From JARRJY01 sp037388705 (GTDB lineage: Bacteria; Pseudomonadota; Gammaproteobacteria; UBA6429; Thiohalophilaceae): 36,411 nt of DNA. The notes beneath the pieces are model-generated. The model was not told where the DNA came from. It did no database searches and worked only from the letters and a program-made list of their open reading frames with translations. Below, piece by piece: positions 8,239 through 17,716 of the stretch. Position 1 is the stretch's first letter; every line of letters begins with the position of its first letter. The stretch covers positions 1-36,411 of the forward strand of contig JARRJY010000058.1 in assembly GCA_037388705.1 (NCBI GenBank), in the 5' to 3' direction. Made by a program: the position numbers and the translations under genes.

Positions 8239-9739
8239 CTGGTCTCATATGAGGAAAGAGCAAGACATCTCTAATCGATGGTGAATCGGTAAACAACATC
8301 ACCAGGCGATCGATACCAATCCCCTCACCTGCTGTAGGTGGCATACCATGCTCCAAAGCAGTGACGTAATCTTCATCGAAGAACATCGCTTCATCATCAC
8401 CAGCTTCTTTTTCCTCCACCTGCTTCTGAAACCGTTCAGCCTGGTCTTCGGCATCATTAAGTTCCGAGAAACCATTGGCAATTTCGCGCCCACCAACAAA
8501 AAACTCAAAGCGATCCGTAACGAAGGGATCATCATCATTACGGCGTGCCAGAGGTGATACTTCTGTAGGATAGGCAGTAATAAAGGTTGGATCCATCAAA
8601 CGATGCTCAACAGTTTTTTCAAATATTTCGATCTGCACCTTACCAAGGCCATAAGAATCCTTTAATGGAATCTCAAGCCGATTCGCAATGGTTCGCGCCT
8701 TATCCAGATCGTCCAGTTCTGCTTCTGTCACATCAGGGTTAAAGTGCAGGATTGACTCTTTCACCGTCATGCGTACGAATGGTTTACCAAAATCATAGGT
8801 ATCACCCTGGTATTCAATCAACGTTTTGCCAATGACATTTTTAGCAATAGAACGCAGCATTTCCTCTGTAATATCCATAAGGTCATGATAAGTCGCATAG
8901 GCTTCGTAGAATTCAATCATGGTAAATTCGGGATTATGTCGTGTTGATAAGCCTTCATTTCGGAAATTACGGTTAATTTCAAAGACCCGTTCAAAACCAC
9001 CGACAACAAGACGCTTCAGATATAACTCGGGTGCAATACGTAGGAAAAGATCCATATCCAGTGCATTATGATAAGTAGTAAATGGACGAGCCGTTGCCCC
9101 CCCTGGAATCACCTGCATCATTGGTGTTTCAACTTCAAGAAAGTTCTTTTCTGTCAGGAACTCGCGGATATGGGTAATAATTTTTGAACGTATCCTGAAG
9201 GTATTTCGCGATTCCTCGTTCATAATCAAATCGAGGTAACGCTGGCGATAACGAATTTCCTGATCGCTGACACCTTTAAACTTCTCCGGTAGAGGGCGTA
9301 ACGCTTTGGTTAACAGTCGTATTGAATCTACCTTGACAGACAATTCGCCTTTATTAGTTTTCATCAGCATACCTTCACCACCGATGATGTCACCCAGGTC
9401 CCATTTTTTAAACTGTTCGTTATATACACCTTCAGGCAGATCATCACGTGCCACGTAAAACTGGATACGGCCTGACATATCCTGTACGGTTGCAAAACTG
9501 GCTTTCCCCATGACGCGTTTTAACATCATTCGCCCAGCAACACTGACACGCACGCCAAGTTCTTGTAGTTCTTCCTTGCTCTTGTCGCCGTATTCCGCGT
9601 GTAACTCACCTGCCATCACATTGCGACGAAAGTCATTCGGGAAAGCTACACCCTTTTCACGCAGTTCACTTAACTTGCGACGACGTTCGGCGATCAGTTT
9701 ATTTTCATCAACAGGTTGTTGCTCTTTTTGATCTGACAT
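8231..9739 (-). CDS. lysS: Lysyl-tRNA synthetase, class II
   Basis: 502 residues, family length 500-505. The N-terminal anticodon-binding OB fold covers about 60-170 (VSVAGRMMLKRVMGKASFATVQD). Class II motifs are clear: motif 2 FRNEGLSTRHNPEFTMIEFY and motif 3 GIGIDRLVMLFTDSPSIRDV close to the C-terminus. It charges tRNA-Lys with lysine. It follows prfB by 24 bases, the same prfB-lysS arrangement as E. coli, with a good ribosome site (AAGAGAAG) before the ATG at 9737-9739. Confidence 0.98.
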   Translation of the reverse strand: MSDQKEQQPVDENKLIAERRRKLSELREKGVAFPNDFRRNVMAGELHAEYGDKSKEELQELGVRVSVAGRMMLKRVMGKASFATVQDMSGRIQFYVARDDLPEGVYNEQFKKWDLGDIIGGEGMLMKTNKGELSVKVDSIRLLTKALRPLPEKFKGVSDQEIRYRQRYLDLIMNEESRNTFRIRSKIITHIREFLTEKNFLEVETPMMQVIPGGATARPFTTYHNALDMDLFLRIAPELYLKRLVVGGFERVFEINRNFRNEGLSTRHNPEFTMIEFYEAYATYHDLMDITEEMLRSIAKNVIGKTLIEYQGDTYDFGKPFVRMTVKESILHFNPDVTEAELDDLDKARTIANRLEIPLKDSYGLGKVQIEIFEKTVEHRLMDPTFITAYPTEVSPLARRNDDDPFVTDRFEFFVGGREIANGFSELNDAEDQAERFQKQVEEKEAGDDEAMFFDEDYVTALEHGMPPTAGEGIGIDRLVMLFTDSPSIRDVLLFPHMRPEA

Positions 9740-9763
9740 ATTTCTTCTCTTTGAATTAAACTT

Positions 9764-10859
9764 TTACAAACCGCTTTTTAAACTTGCTTCAATAAACATG
9801 TTGATATCCCCATCCAGAACTGCCTGGGTGTTGCTGGTTTCAACACTGGTACGTAAGTCTTTAATGCGTGATTGATCCAGAACATAAGATCTAATCTGAC
9901 TACCCCAGCCAATATCCGACTTGGTCTCTTCCATGGCCTGTTTTTCGGCATTTTGTTTCTGCAGTTCCATTTCATACAGCTTGGCTTTTAACTGTTTCAT
10001 GGCATTATCTTTGTTCTGGTGCTGGGATCGACCGCTTTGACACTGTACCACGATACCACTCGGTTCATGGGTAATTCGGATTGCCGAATCGGTTTTATTA
10101 ACGTGCTGTCCACCAGCACCACTGGCTCGATAAGTATCAATACGTAAATCAGCCGGGTTGATTTCAATTTCTATGTTGTCATCAATTTCGGGGGACACAA
10201 AAACAGAAGCAAATGAAGTATGCCGGCGGTTACCTGAATCGAACGGAGATTTTCTCACCAGGCGATGTACACCGGTTTCCGTCCTTAACCAACCGAAAGC
10301 ATATTCACCGCTAAACTTAATAGTTGCACTCTTGATACCTGCCACTTCCCCGGCCGACACTTCTTCCAGCTCTGTCTCAAAACCATTTGCCTCGCCCCAA
10401 CGCAGATACATGCGTAACAGCATTTCTGCCCAGTCTTGTGCCTCGGTACCACCAGAACCTGCCTGGATATCAAGAAAAGCATTATTGGCATCCATTTCAC
10501 CGGAAAACATACGCTGAAATTCCAGTTGGGCAAGGGAAGCTTCCTGCAAATCGAGATCTGCTTCCACTTCTTCCAGCGTGCCCTCATCATTTTCTTCAAC
10601 TGCCATTTCCAGTAATTCTTCCGAATCACTCAGATCAGTTTCCAGCTTGTTAAGAACATTGACCACTTTTTCCAGGCGTACACGCTCACGACCCAGTTCC
10701 TGGGCCTGCTCAGGATTGTTCCAGATATCAGGTGCTTCCAGTTCGCGGACAACTTCCGCTAGGCGTTCACTCTTGGCTTCATAGTCAAAGATACCCCCTC
10801 AGGTCTTGAGAACGACCCTTCATATCTTTGATACGGGATTGAATAGCATTGACTTCCAT
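9764..10859 (-). CDS. prfB: Peptide chain release factor 2 (RF2), expressed by programmed +1 frameshift
   Basis: The gene starts at the ATG 10857-10859 and reads 24 codons (MEVNAIQSRIKDMKGRSQDL then RGYL) to an in-frame TGA at 10785-10787. The ribosome slips +1 on CTT and continues with GAC (10784-10786) to the TAA at the 3' end, giving about 364 residues, the same as E. coli RF2. The main part has the stop-codon recognition tripeptide SPF (SPFDSGNRRHTS) and the catalytic GGQ (ASGAGGQHVNKTDS, about residue 250). It terminates translation at UGA and UAA, and its own level controls frameshifting. Between recJ and lysS in one co-directional run. Confidence 0.97.
10784..10799 (-). promoter_or_regulatory. 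RF2 programmed frameshift site
   Basis: On the minus strand the sequence AGGGGGTATCTTTGAC contains the internal Shine-Dalgarno-like AGGGGG, the correct three-base spacing, the slippery CTT, the poor-context UGA and the following C. It is identical to the classical E. coli site in every element I remember. Low RF2 stalls the ribosome at UGA and promotes the +1 shift, which is negative feedback. Confidence 0.96.
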
Positions 10860-10918
10860 TAATGGTCCAGCTAACTACTTGAAATTCAAAGGGCGTATCA
10901 TACATGAGCACCTGAAAA

Positions 10919-12661
10919 CTATCCACATGGATGAATGTAATCCACCATAAGTTGCAGGTTTTGCCTGCCCTGGTACTCGTTTATATCCAGTCGGTAGGCC
11001 AATTCAACGCGTTGCACATTCTCTGGCCACTCATCATCAACGGTGTTAAAAGCGATGGCATCGATATATCTTTGAGAGCCTGGTAGCTGTAATACCAGCT
11101 TCAGGTGTTTCTCTCCAACGATACGTCTATTGACCACCTCAAACCTGCCATCAAACACCGGCTCCTCGAATTGTTGTCCCCATGGACCTGCATTACGTAA
11201 TATATCCGCCAGTTCAATCTGAATATCTGAGTCAGGCAGTTCCCCGTCAGAATGGATTACACCATGCAATTCTTCACGTTCCAGGTATTTACTGACCTCA
11301 TCGGCAAATGCTCTGCTAAATTCAGGCAAGTTGTCCCTTGGTAAGCTCAGTCCTGCTGCCATGGCATGTCCACCAAACTTGGTAATCAAATCCGGGTGTT
11401 TTGTTGCAATCGCATCCAGAACATCACGAATATGTACTCCTTTTACTGAACGCGCTGATCCTTTCAAATCACCATTTTCAGATTGTGCAAAAGCAATCAC
11501 CGGGCGATGCAATTTATCTTTTATCCGTGAAGCCAGGATACCAATGACACCCTCGTGCCATTCTGGCTCAAACAGGCACAGCCCTACTGGTAAGTCATCA
11601 TGTCCATGTAGCTGTAGAAATTCCTGCAAAATTGCCAATGCCTGCTCCTGCATACCGGTTTCAATCTGGCGACGTTCACGATTCAAAGTATCAAGCTGAC
11701 TGGCATATTGTTTTGCTTCAAGTTCACTATCCGTCAACAGGCACTCAATACCCAGTGACATATCATCCAGGCGACCCGCGGCATTAATACGAGGTCCAAC
11801 AGTGAAACCAAGGTCACTGGCAACCAGTCGTGATGGATTACGCCCTGCAACATCAAGTAACGCCTTGATACCAGGTGAAAGTTGGCCGGCCCGTATTCGC
11901 GCAAGACCTTGCGATACCAGGATACGATTGGCATGTTCCAGCGGTACTACGTCGGCCACCGTTCCAAGAGCTACTATATCCAACCATTGTGCCAGGTTGG
12001 GATCTGGCAAATTATTTACGTCGAACCAGTTCAGCTCGCGTAGCTTAGCTCTCAATGCCATTAACACGTAAAACATAACACCGACACCAGCAAGCGCTTT
12101 ACAGGGAAACCTGTCTCCAGGCTGATTGGGATTAACAATTGCATCTGCATCTGGGAGTTGTTCTCCAGGTAGATGATGATCAGTAATCAGTACCGTGATA
12201 CCTTTTTGTTTCGCAACAGCAACACCATCAACACTGGAAATACCATTATCAACGGTAACAATTAAATCCGGTTCAAGACTGGCTATATCATCGACAATTT
12301 CTGGTGTCAGGCCATAACCAAATTTAAACCTGTCAGGCACCCGGTAGCTCACATGTTTTGCACCCATAGCACGCAACCCCCTGACTGCCAGTGCGGTACT
12401 GGTGGCACCGTCCGCGTCAAAATCACCAACCACAACGATCTTTTGCTGTTCTTTCAATGCTGTCGTCAGTAGTTCAACCGCATCCTCAATACACTTTAAA
12501 TCCTGCCAGTCATGCAGCACATTCAATGAATAGTTCAGTTGTTCGATGGAAGTAATATTCCTTGCAGCATAAATTCGAGCCAAGACCGGGTGCAACTCAT
12601 TCTGAATGGTGTCTGAAATAACAGGAAGATCGCGACGATGGATAATATGTTGCGAATTCAT
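10919..12661 (-). CDS. recJ: Single-stranded-DNA-specific 5'-3' exonuclease RecJ
   Basis: 580 residues (E. coli 577). The DHH phosphoesterase motifs are present: IVVVGDFDADGATSTAL (about 75-91), DLIVTVDNGISS, LITDHHLPG and VALGTVADVVPL. The DHHA1 domain with GGHAMAAGLSL and the C-terminal OB fold follow. It degrades single-stranded DNA 5' to 3' in mismatch repair and recombination. It starts two bases after the RpfE-type gene and is followed 60 bases later by prfB. Confidence 0.97.
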   Translation of the reverse strand: MNSQHIIHRRDLPVISDTIQNELHPVLARIYAARNITSIEQLNYSLNVLHDWQDLKCIEDAVELLTTALKEQQKIVVVGDFDADGATSTALAVRGLRAMGAKHVSYRVPDRFKFGYGLTPEIVDDIASLEPDLIVTVDNGISSVDGVAVAKQKGITVLITDHHLPGEQLPDADAIVNPNQPGDRFPCKALAGVGVMFYVLMALRAKLRELNWFDVNNLPDPNLAQWLDIVALGTVADVVPLEHANRILVSQGLARIRAGQLSPGIKALLDVAGRNPSRLVASDLGFTVGPRINAAGRLDDMSLGIECLLTDSELEAKQYASQLDTLNRERRQIETGMQEQALAILQEFLQLHGHDDLPVGLCLFEPEWHEGVIGILASRIKDKLHRPVIAFAQSENGDLKGSARSVKGVHIRDVLDAIATKHPDLITKFGGHAMAAGLSLPRDNLPEFSRAFADEVSKYLEREELHGVIHSDGELPDSDIQIELADILRNAGPWGQQFEEPVFDGRFEVVNRRIVGEKHLKLVLQLPGSQRYIDAIAFNTVDDEWPENVQRVELAYRLDINEYQGRQNLQLMVDYIHPCG

Positions 12662-12663
12662 TA

Positions 12664-13551
12664 TTAATACAACTTGTTCCTGTTTTTAGATCGCCACCAG
12701 CGCTTCATATGTTTTCTAGAGACCTGGAAAGCCATGTTATTATCGATTAACAAAGTCACCAGCAACTCTGGCAATTCCTCCATTTTCTTGAGCAACGGTT
12801 CAAACCAGTATTTTTCGAGGTATTGTAGTTCTTCCAGCCAGGTGAATATATCCTGTTGTTGTGATGCTTCTTCTAGCCGCTGTATATAGACCAGGATATT
12901 ACCTTTAGTATCTTCAATATCTTCGAGCTCATCAGTAAGTCGCGCAACATCACAACCACTGATTATACCCAGGCCATTCAGTACAGCATCATCGGAATAA
13001 ATTTTATCCCAATTTAACCCGGCTTCACTAGCTCTTTTGCCATACCCCCATAACCAGAGGCTATTTATTTGTAATAATCCTTTTTCTTCACGTTGTTGAT
13101 TGATATCACTAGTATGTAACAACATCTGCAATTCATTCATACATTGTTGCCAGTAGCGCGCATCGTTGCCGGAAGGCAGATAATCAAAAATGTTTTTACC
13201 TTTAACAGAGTTTATTGTACGTGTTTGCAGTTCATAATCCTGAAGCGATTTTATATACCAGCGATGTGTAGAACCAACGTGTAATTCCCATGGCTCATCC
13301 TTATAGTGCTGATTAATCAGGTTGGCCAGTTGTTCCGCTTCTTCGTGCGTGATTTCCAGTTCTTCATGCGCTAGCAACAATGCCTCTGACCTGTCCGGGT
13401 GAATGTAAACAGGATCAGCACATAACCAGTGATGTTGACCTGGTGATTCGTTAATATCCTCCAGTGCCAGCCGCCATTCTGCTAATGGCCAATCGTTATG
13501 TTGATCTGAATACTCACTCAACTGATGCAAGATAAAATCATGTTCAATCAC
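12664..13551 (-). CDS. RpfE-type / phosphoglycerate mutase-like conserved protein, probably N-terminally truncated
   Basis: 295 residues from a GTG at 13549-13551. The motifs WLCADPVYIHPDR, ELQMLLHTSDINQQREEKG and QINSLWLWGYGK match, from memory, the family named after Xanthomonas RpfE, a cytoplasmic protein of unknown biochemistry that often sits beside recJ and thrC. The frame stays open upstream of the GTG: DLSNLNKILSHSDRIPAND also resembles the family N-terminus, so the true start is missing. That open stretch runs into the end of thrC with no ATG, GTG or TTG, so the original 5' end seems to have been lost in a deletion shared with thrC. The GTG may be only a default start. The gene precedes recJ by two bases. 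Confidence 0.65.
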   Translation of the reverse strand: MIEHDFILHQLSEYSDQHNDWPLAEWRLALEDINESPGQHHWLCADPVYIHPDRSEALLLAHEELEITHEEAEQLANLINQHYKDEPWELHVGSTHRWYIKSLQDYELQTRTINSVKGKNIFDYLPSGNDARYWQQCMNELQMLLHTSDINQQREEKGLLQINSLWLWGYGKRASEAGLNWDKIYSDDAVLNGLGIISGCDVARLTDELEDIEDTKGNILVYIQRLEEASQQQDIFTWLEELQYLEKYWFEPLLKKMEELPELLVTLLIDNNMAFQVSRKHMKRWWRSKNRNKLY

Positions 13552-14576
13552 GTCATTTGCCGGGATACGATCTGAATGAGATAAGATCTTGTTGAGGTTG
13601 GATAAATCAGGGTCAGGGTGCAGATAATCTTGCTACCTTCCGGTATTTTACCTGATTCGATATCTTTTAAGGCACCAGCCAGAGAAGTTGCTGAAGCTGG
13701 TTCACAGAACACACCTTCTTTTTCTGCCAGCAGCTTTTGTGCAGCCAGGATTTCTTCATCTGTACATTCATCAAACCAGCCACCTGATTCTTCCTTAACC
13801 TTCCAGGCTTTATCCCAGCTTTGGGGATGACCGATACGTATAGCGGTTGCCACGGTTTCCGGGTTATCCACCATTTCACCTCGCATGAATGGTGCAGAAC
13901 CTGCTGCCTGGTAACCCACCATCTTGGGACGGCCGTTTACAATACCGTTTTCATGGTATTCACTATAGCCCATCCAGTGTGCTGTTATATTTCCAGCATT
14001 ACCTACCGGGATACAGTGAAAGTCAGGCGCACTGCCCAGTTCTTCCAGGATTTCAAAGGCAGCTGTTTTCTGCCCTTGCAAGCGATACGGGTTGATGGAA
14101 TTAACGATAGTGACGGGTGCATCATCACCGACGTCCTTAACCAGTTGCATACCAGCATCAAAGTTACCTTTAATTTGAATAACCACCGCACCATGCATCA
14201 TGGCCTGTGCCAGTTTACCTAAAGCAATCTTGCCGTCAGGAATTAATACGAATGCCGTAATGCCGGCTCGAGCAGCATAAGCAGCCGCTGCTGCCGAAGT
14301 ATTACCGGTAGAAGCACAGATAATTGCTTTACTACCCTCTTCAACTGCTTTGGTAACGGCCATACACATACCGCGATCTTTGAAAGAACCTGTTGGGTTG
14401 AGTCCTTCATACTTCACGTAAATATCAACATCCTTACCAATTAGCTTTGGAATGTTGTGTAAACGTATTAACGGGGTATTACCTTCACCAAGACTGATGA
14501 TACGCGTGTCATCATGTACCGGTAAACGATCACGGTACTTGTCAATCAATCCTGTATAGCGATTACGAAATGGCAT
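13548..14576 (-). CDS. thrC: Threonine synthase, with damaged C-terminus
   Basis: PLP enzyme making threonine from O-phosphohomoserine. Residues 1-322 are a normal Bacillus-type ThrC: ISLGEGNTPLIRL, the PLP lysine in GLNPTGSFKDRG (Lys 66), CASTGNTSAAAAAYAARAG, IPVGNAGNITAHWMGY and GVFCEPASATSLAG. After GSKIICTLT the family continues GHGLKDPD and about 25 more residues. Here the frame instead reads 20 unrelated residues (from about 13610) to a TGA at 13548. The other frame at this point is the 5' part of the RpfE-type gene. A deletion has probably removed the thrC end, the spacer and the next start. A good ribosome site (GAGGA) precedes the ATG. hom lies 38 bases upstream. Confidence 0.88.
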   Translation of the reverse strand: MPFRNRYTGLIDKYRDRLPVHDDTRIISLGEGNTPLIRLHNIPKLIGKDVDIYVKYEGLNPTGSFKDRGMCMAVTKAVEEGSKAIICASTGNTSAAAAAYAARAGITAFVLIPDGKIALGKLAQAMMHGAVVIQIKGNFDAGMQLVKDVGDDAPVTIVNSINPYRLQGQKTAAFEILEELGSAPDFHCIPVGNAGNITAHWMGYSEYHENGIVNGRPKMVGYQAAGSAPFMRGEMVDNPETVATAIRIGHPQSWDKAWKVKEESGGWFDECTDEEILAAQKLLAEKEGVFCEPASATSLAGALKDIESGKIPEGSKIICTLTLIYPTSTRSYLIQIVSRQMT

Positions 14577-14614
14577 TACTTTTTCCTCAATACAATAAAT
14601 CTTTACTCTGGAAC

Positions 14615-15925
14615 TTAGCCTAAAGTTTCCATACGAATACGTGTTACTGAACCGGTGATAGCTTCCAGTTGTTCTATTTGCGCAATGGCATCATTCATCT
14701 GTTTTTCCATAACACGATGTGTCAACATGATAATATCAGCCTTGTTTTCTGACTCCGCCGGTTCTTTCTGAATCATGGCTTCAATACTGATACCTTTATC
14801 ACCCAGCACCCTGGTTACGTCGGCCAGCACACCAGGGCGGTCTTTAGCTTGCATGCGCAAATAATAAGCCGTTTCAACTTCCTCCATATCGAGTATTGGT
14901 AAATCCGATAAGGCATCTGGCTGAAAGGCCAGGTGAGGCACACGGTTTTCAGGATCCGAAGTTAATACACGTACCACATCAACGACATCAGCAACTACCG
15001 CAGAAGCTGTCGGTTCATCGCCGGCACCGGCGCCATAATAAAGTGTTGGGCCTACAGCATCGCCCTGAACCAGAACCGCGTTCATAACACCATCAACATT
15101 GGCAATCAGACGACGTTCCGGAATCAGTGTTGGATGTACACGCAATTCTACACCCTTGTCGGTGCGTCGAGAAATTCCCAGGTGCTTGATGCGATATCCC
15201 AGTTCTTCTGCATACTCAACATCTTCACGGGTGATCTTCGTGATACCTTCAGTAAAGGTTTTCTCAAACTGTAACGGGATCCCGAACGCGATAGAGGCAA
15301 GAATGGTTAGTTTATGAGCCGCATCAATCCCTTCCACATCAAACGTCGGATCCGCTTCTGCGTAACCCAGTTGCTGTGCTTCTTTTAATACATCAGCAAA
15401 ATCACGGCCCTTATCACGCATTTCTGTCAGAATGAAGTTTCCGGTGCCATTAATAATACCGGCCAGCCATTGAATATGGTTACCGGCCAGGCCTTCACGA
15501 ATAGCTTTAATAATGGGAATGCCGCCGGCAACCGCAGCTTCAAAAGCAACCATTACACCTTTTTTCTGAGCGGCATCAAAAATCTGGTTACCATGCTTGG
15601 CAATTAATGCCTTGTTGGCTGTAACCACATGCTTGCCGTTATCAATGGCCTTCATCACCATATCAAGGGCAAGACCTTCACCACCGATTAACTCGATGAT
15701 GATCTGCACTTCAGGATCATTCACCACCTCTTCAGGATTGGTCGTCAAGGTAATACCCGATGTATCACAAATACGTGGCTTATTCAGATCACGGGCAGCT
15801 GCATGGGTTACCAGGATACCTCGACCTGCACGACGTGCAATTTCTTCAGCATTACGCTTTAATACATTGACCGTACCGCCACCGACAGTACCCAAACCTA
15901 ACAGGCCGACTTTAACCGGTTCCAC
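14615..15925 (-). CDS. hom: Homoserine dehydrogenase
   Basis: 436 residues, normal for the monofunctional enzyme. N-terminal NAD(P) fold KVGLLGLGTVGGGTV, central VVTANKALIAKHG and AGIINGTGNFILTEM with the catalytic region EADPTFDVEGIDAAHKL, then a C-terminal ACT domain (about 355-430, RPGVLADVTRVLGDKGISIEAM) that in relatives mediates feedback by threonine. It reduces aspartate semialdehyde to homoserine. Start is a GTG at 15923-15925 preceded by AAAGGAG; the start lies within the end of alaC (14-base overlap), so alaC-hom-thrC are probably one transcript. Confidence 0.97.
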   Translation of the reverse strand: MEPVKVGLLGLGTVGGGTVNVLKRNAEEIARRAGRGILVTHAAARDLNKPRICDTSGITLTTNPEEVVNDPEVQIIIELIGGEGLALDMVMKAIDNGKHVVTANKALIAKHGNQIFDAAQKKGVMVAFEAAVAGGIPIIKAIREGLAGNHIQWLAGIINGTGNFILTEMRDKGRDFADVLKEAQQLGYAEADPTFDVEGIDAAHKLTILASIAFGIPLQFEKTFTEGITKITREDVEYAEELGYRIKHLGISRRTDKGVELRVHPTLIPERRLIANVDGVMNAVLVQGDAVGPTLYYGAGAGDEPTASAVVADVVDVVRVLTSDPENRVPHLAFQPDALSDLPILDMEEVETAYYLRMQAKDRPGVLADVTRVLGDKGISIEAMIQKEPAESENKADIIMLTHRVMEKQMNDAIAQIEQLEAITGSVTRIRMETLG

Positions 15926-17117
15926 TTAATTCTCCTTTCTCAAACTTGCGAAACATATCGCGTATACCGCGAATTGCTTGTCGTGTTCTATGTTCATTTT
16001 CTATCAATCCAAAGCGCACATGATCATCCCCATACTCACCAAACCCAATACCTGGTGATACCGCGACCTTGGCTTCTCTAAGCAACAACTTGGAAAACTC
16101 CAGTGAGCCCATTTCTTTAAACTGTTCAGGTATCGGTGCCCAGACAAACATGGTGGCTTTGGGTTTTTCCACTTTCCAGCCCAGGGCGTTTAAACCATCA
16201 CATAGCACATCACGACGACTTTCGTACATATCAGAAATTTCTTTGACACAATCCTGCGGGCCTTCGAGTGCAGCGATAGCAGCTACCTGGATTGGTGTGA
16301 ACATGCCATAGTCCAGGTAGGACTTCATGCGTGCCAGGGCGGCAACCAGGATTGGGTTACCCACCATAAAACCTACACGCCAACCGGGCATATTGTAACT
16401 TTTTGACAATGAATAAAACTCGACCGCAACTTCTTTGGCGCCGGGTACCTGCAATATTGATGGTGCTTTGTACCCGTCAAAAGCGATATCCGCATAAGCA
16501 ATATCGTGTACAACCCAGATTTCATGTTCACGGGCGATTTCAACAACCTTCTCAAAAAATTCCAGTTCTACACACTGGGTCGTCGGGTTCCCCGGGAAAT
16601 TGAGTACCAGCATTTTAGGCTTTGGCCAGGAATCCTTGATAGCCTTTTCCACTTCTTCAAAAAAGTCGATACCTGGTACCAGTGGTACATGGCGAATATC
16701 CGCACCGGCAATAATGAAACCATAAGGATGAATTGGGTAAGCCGGGTTTGGTACAAGCACTGCATCACCTGGGCCAACGATGGCCATGGCCAAATGAGCA
16801 AGCCCCTCTTTAGAGCCGATCGTGACAATAGCCTCAGTTTCAGGGTCCAGATTTACCTCAAAACGGTCCTTGTACCAGTTGCAAATAGCACGACGCAGGC
16901 GGGGAATTCCTTTGGAAACTGAATATCGGTGGGTATCACCACGCTGGGCAACCTCGATGAGCTTATCAACGATATGCTTAGGAGTCGGTTGATCCGGGTT
17001 GCCCATCCCAAAATCAATGATATCTTCACCACGCGCTCGTGCTTCTGCCTTCAATTCATTCACAATGTTGAACACATAAGGTGGCAGACGTTTAATTCTT
17101 GGAAAATCTTCGATCAC
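15912..17117 (-). CDS. alaC: Alanine transaminase AlaC-type aminotransferase
   Basis: About 401 residues of class I PLP aminotransferase, very close to E. coli AlaC: RIKRLPPYVFNIVNELK, FGMGNPDQPTPKHIV, IVTIGSKEGLAHL, VLNFPGNPTTQCVELEFFEKV, the PLP lysine in SLSKSYNMPGWRVGFM, and SPGIGFGEYGDDHVRFGLIEN. It makes alanine from pyruvate and glutamate; similar genes next to hom are sometimes called diaminopimelate-related aminotransferases. The start is uncertain: there is no in-frame ATG ahead of the conserved region. I take the GTG at 17115-17117 (VIEDFPRIKR); a TTG at 17165 would add 16 residues. The 3' end overlaps hom. Confidence 0.9.
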   Translation of the reverse strand: MIEDFPRIKRLPPYVFNIVNELKAEARARGEDIIDFGMGNPDQPTPKHIVDKLIEVAQRGDTHRYSVSKGIPRLRRAICNWYKDRFEVNLDPETEAIVTIGSKEGLAHLAMAIVGPGDAVLVPNPAYPIHPYGFIIAGADIRHVPLVPGIDFFEEVEKAIKDSWPKPKMLVLNFPGNPTTQCVELEFFEKVVEIAREHEIWVVHDIAYADIAFDGYKAPSILQVPGAKEVAVEFYSLSKSYNMPGWRVGFMVGNPILVAALARMKSYLDYGMFTPIQVAAIAALEGPQDCVKEISDMYESRRDVLCDGLNALGWKVEKPKATMFVWAPIPEQFKEMGSLEFSKLLLREAKVAVSPGIGFGEYGDDHVRFGLIENEHRTRQAIRGIRDMFRKFEKGELSGTG

Positions 17118-17206
17118 GCAGGGAATTCCATTAATACAGGTTAAAAAAATGCCCCCAAGGTGCAAAAATTCCCCTTTGAGGACGCAGTCAAATTACAAAG
17201 CTGGTA

Positions 17207-17236
17207 ACATTACCGGCAAGCGTATTGTACTGTCAA
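17207..17236 (-). promoter_or_regulatory. Possible promoter for alaC-hom-thrC
   Basis: Minus strand has a perfect TTGACA (17231-17236), followed after about 18 bases by a poor -10 (TAATGT). It lies in the divergent spacer between alaC and the Mth938-domain gene. The weak -10 keeps this tentative. Confidence 0.25.
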
Positions 17237-17285
17237 TTCTACCTGATAATTCAGTGACTTTTGATAGATTCCTTGGGTAAAAACC

Positions 17286-17711
17286 ATGAAATTTAATCTC
17301 GAAAAATCCAGTGGTGTTCGGATCCATGCCTATGATCCAGGGGTAGCCACCCTGGCTGTCCCTGCGGACCTAAGTTTTCCGGAAGGTGCCGAACCGGTGA
17401 CCGATGAACCAGGATTGTGTCGCGTCTCACGAAACCTGATCATCACCGCGAATGCGATACATCATGAAGAATCCCCGACAAGCTACGCTGATATGGACCG
17501 CAGCCACTTCGAATTTGCCATGGGATTTGAACCGGAAATATTGCTATTAGGTACCGGGGATACCATCCGCTTCCCGGAAGCCCAGCTAATGAGTTTGCCG
17601 GCGACACGGGGCATCGGCCTGGAGGTAATGGATACCGCAGCGGCATGTCGCACGTTCAATATATTAGTAAGTGAGAACAGGCAGGTTGTGGCCATCCTGT
17701 TGATGAACTGA
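17286..17711 (+). CDS. Mth938-like (DUF498/NDUFAF3-type) domain protein
   Basis: 141 residues made up almost wholly of the Mth938 domain: ITANAIHHEE, FEPEILLLGTGDTIRFP and GIGLEVMDTAAACRTFNILVSE match the family pattern. The mitochondrial member NDUFAF3 helps assemble respiratory complex I; the bacterial proteins have no established function. Stand-alone gene on the plus strand, divergent from alaC and ending five bases from the end of rpoS, so the two transcripts converge without room for a terminator. The ATG at 17286 is preceded by GGGTAA. Confidence 0.85.
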   Translation: MKFNLEKSSGVRIHAYDPGVATLAVPADLSFPEGAEPVTDEPGLCRVSRNLIITANAIHHEESPTSYADMDRSHFEFAMGFEPEILLLGTGDTIRFPEAQLMSLPATRGIGLEVMDTAAACRTFNILVSENRQVVAILLMN

Positions 17712-17716
17712 AACGC

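Noticed and set aside
10785..10787. TGA in prfB as a disabling mutation
   Set aside because: All elements of the RF2 programmed frameshift surround it, and the joined product has the normal length.
16506..16922. 138-codon open frame on the plus strand inside alaC
   Set aside because: It is antisense to a strongly conserved aminotransferase and has no recognisable domain; a coding shadow.
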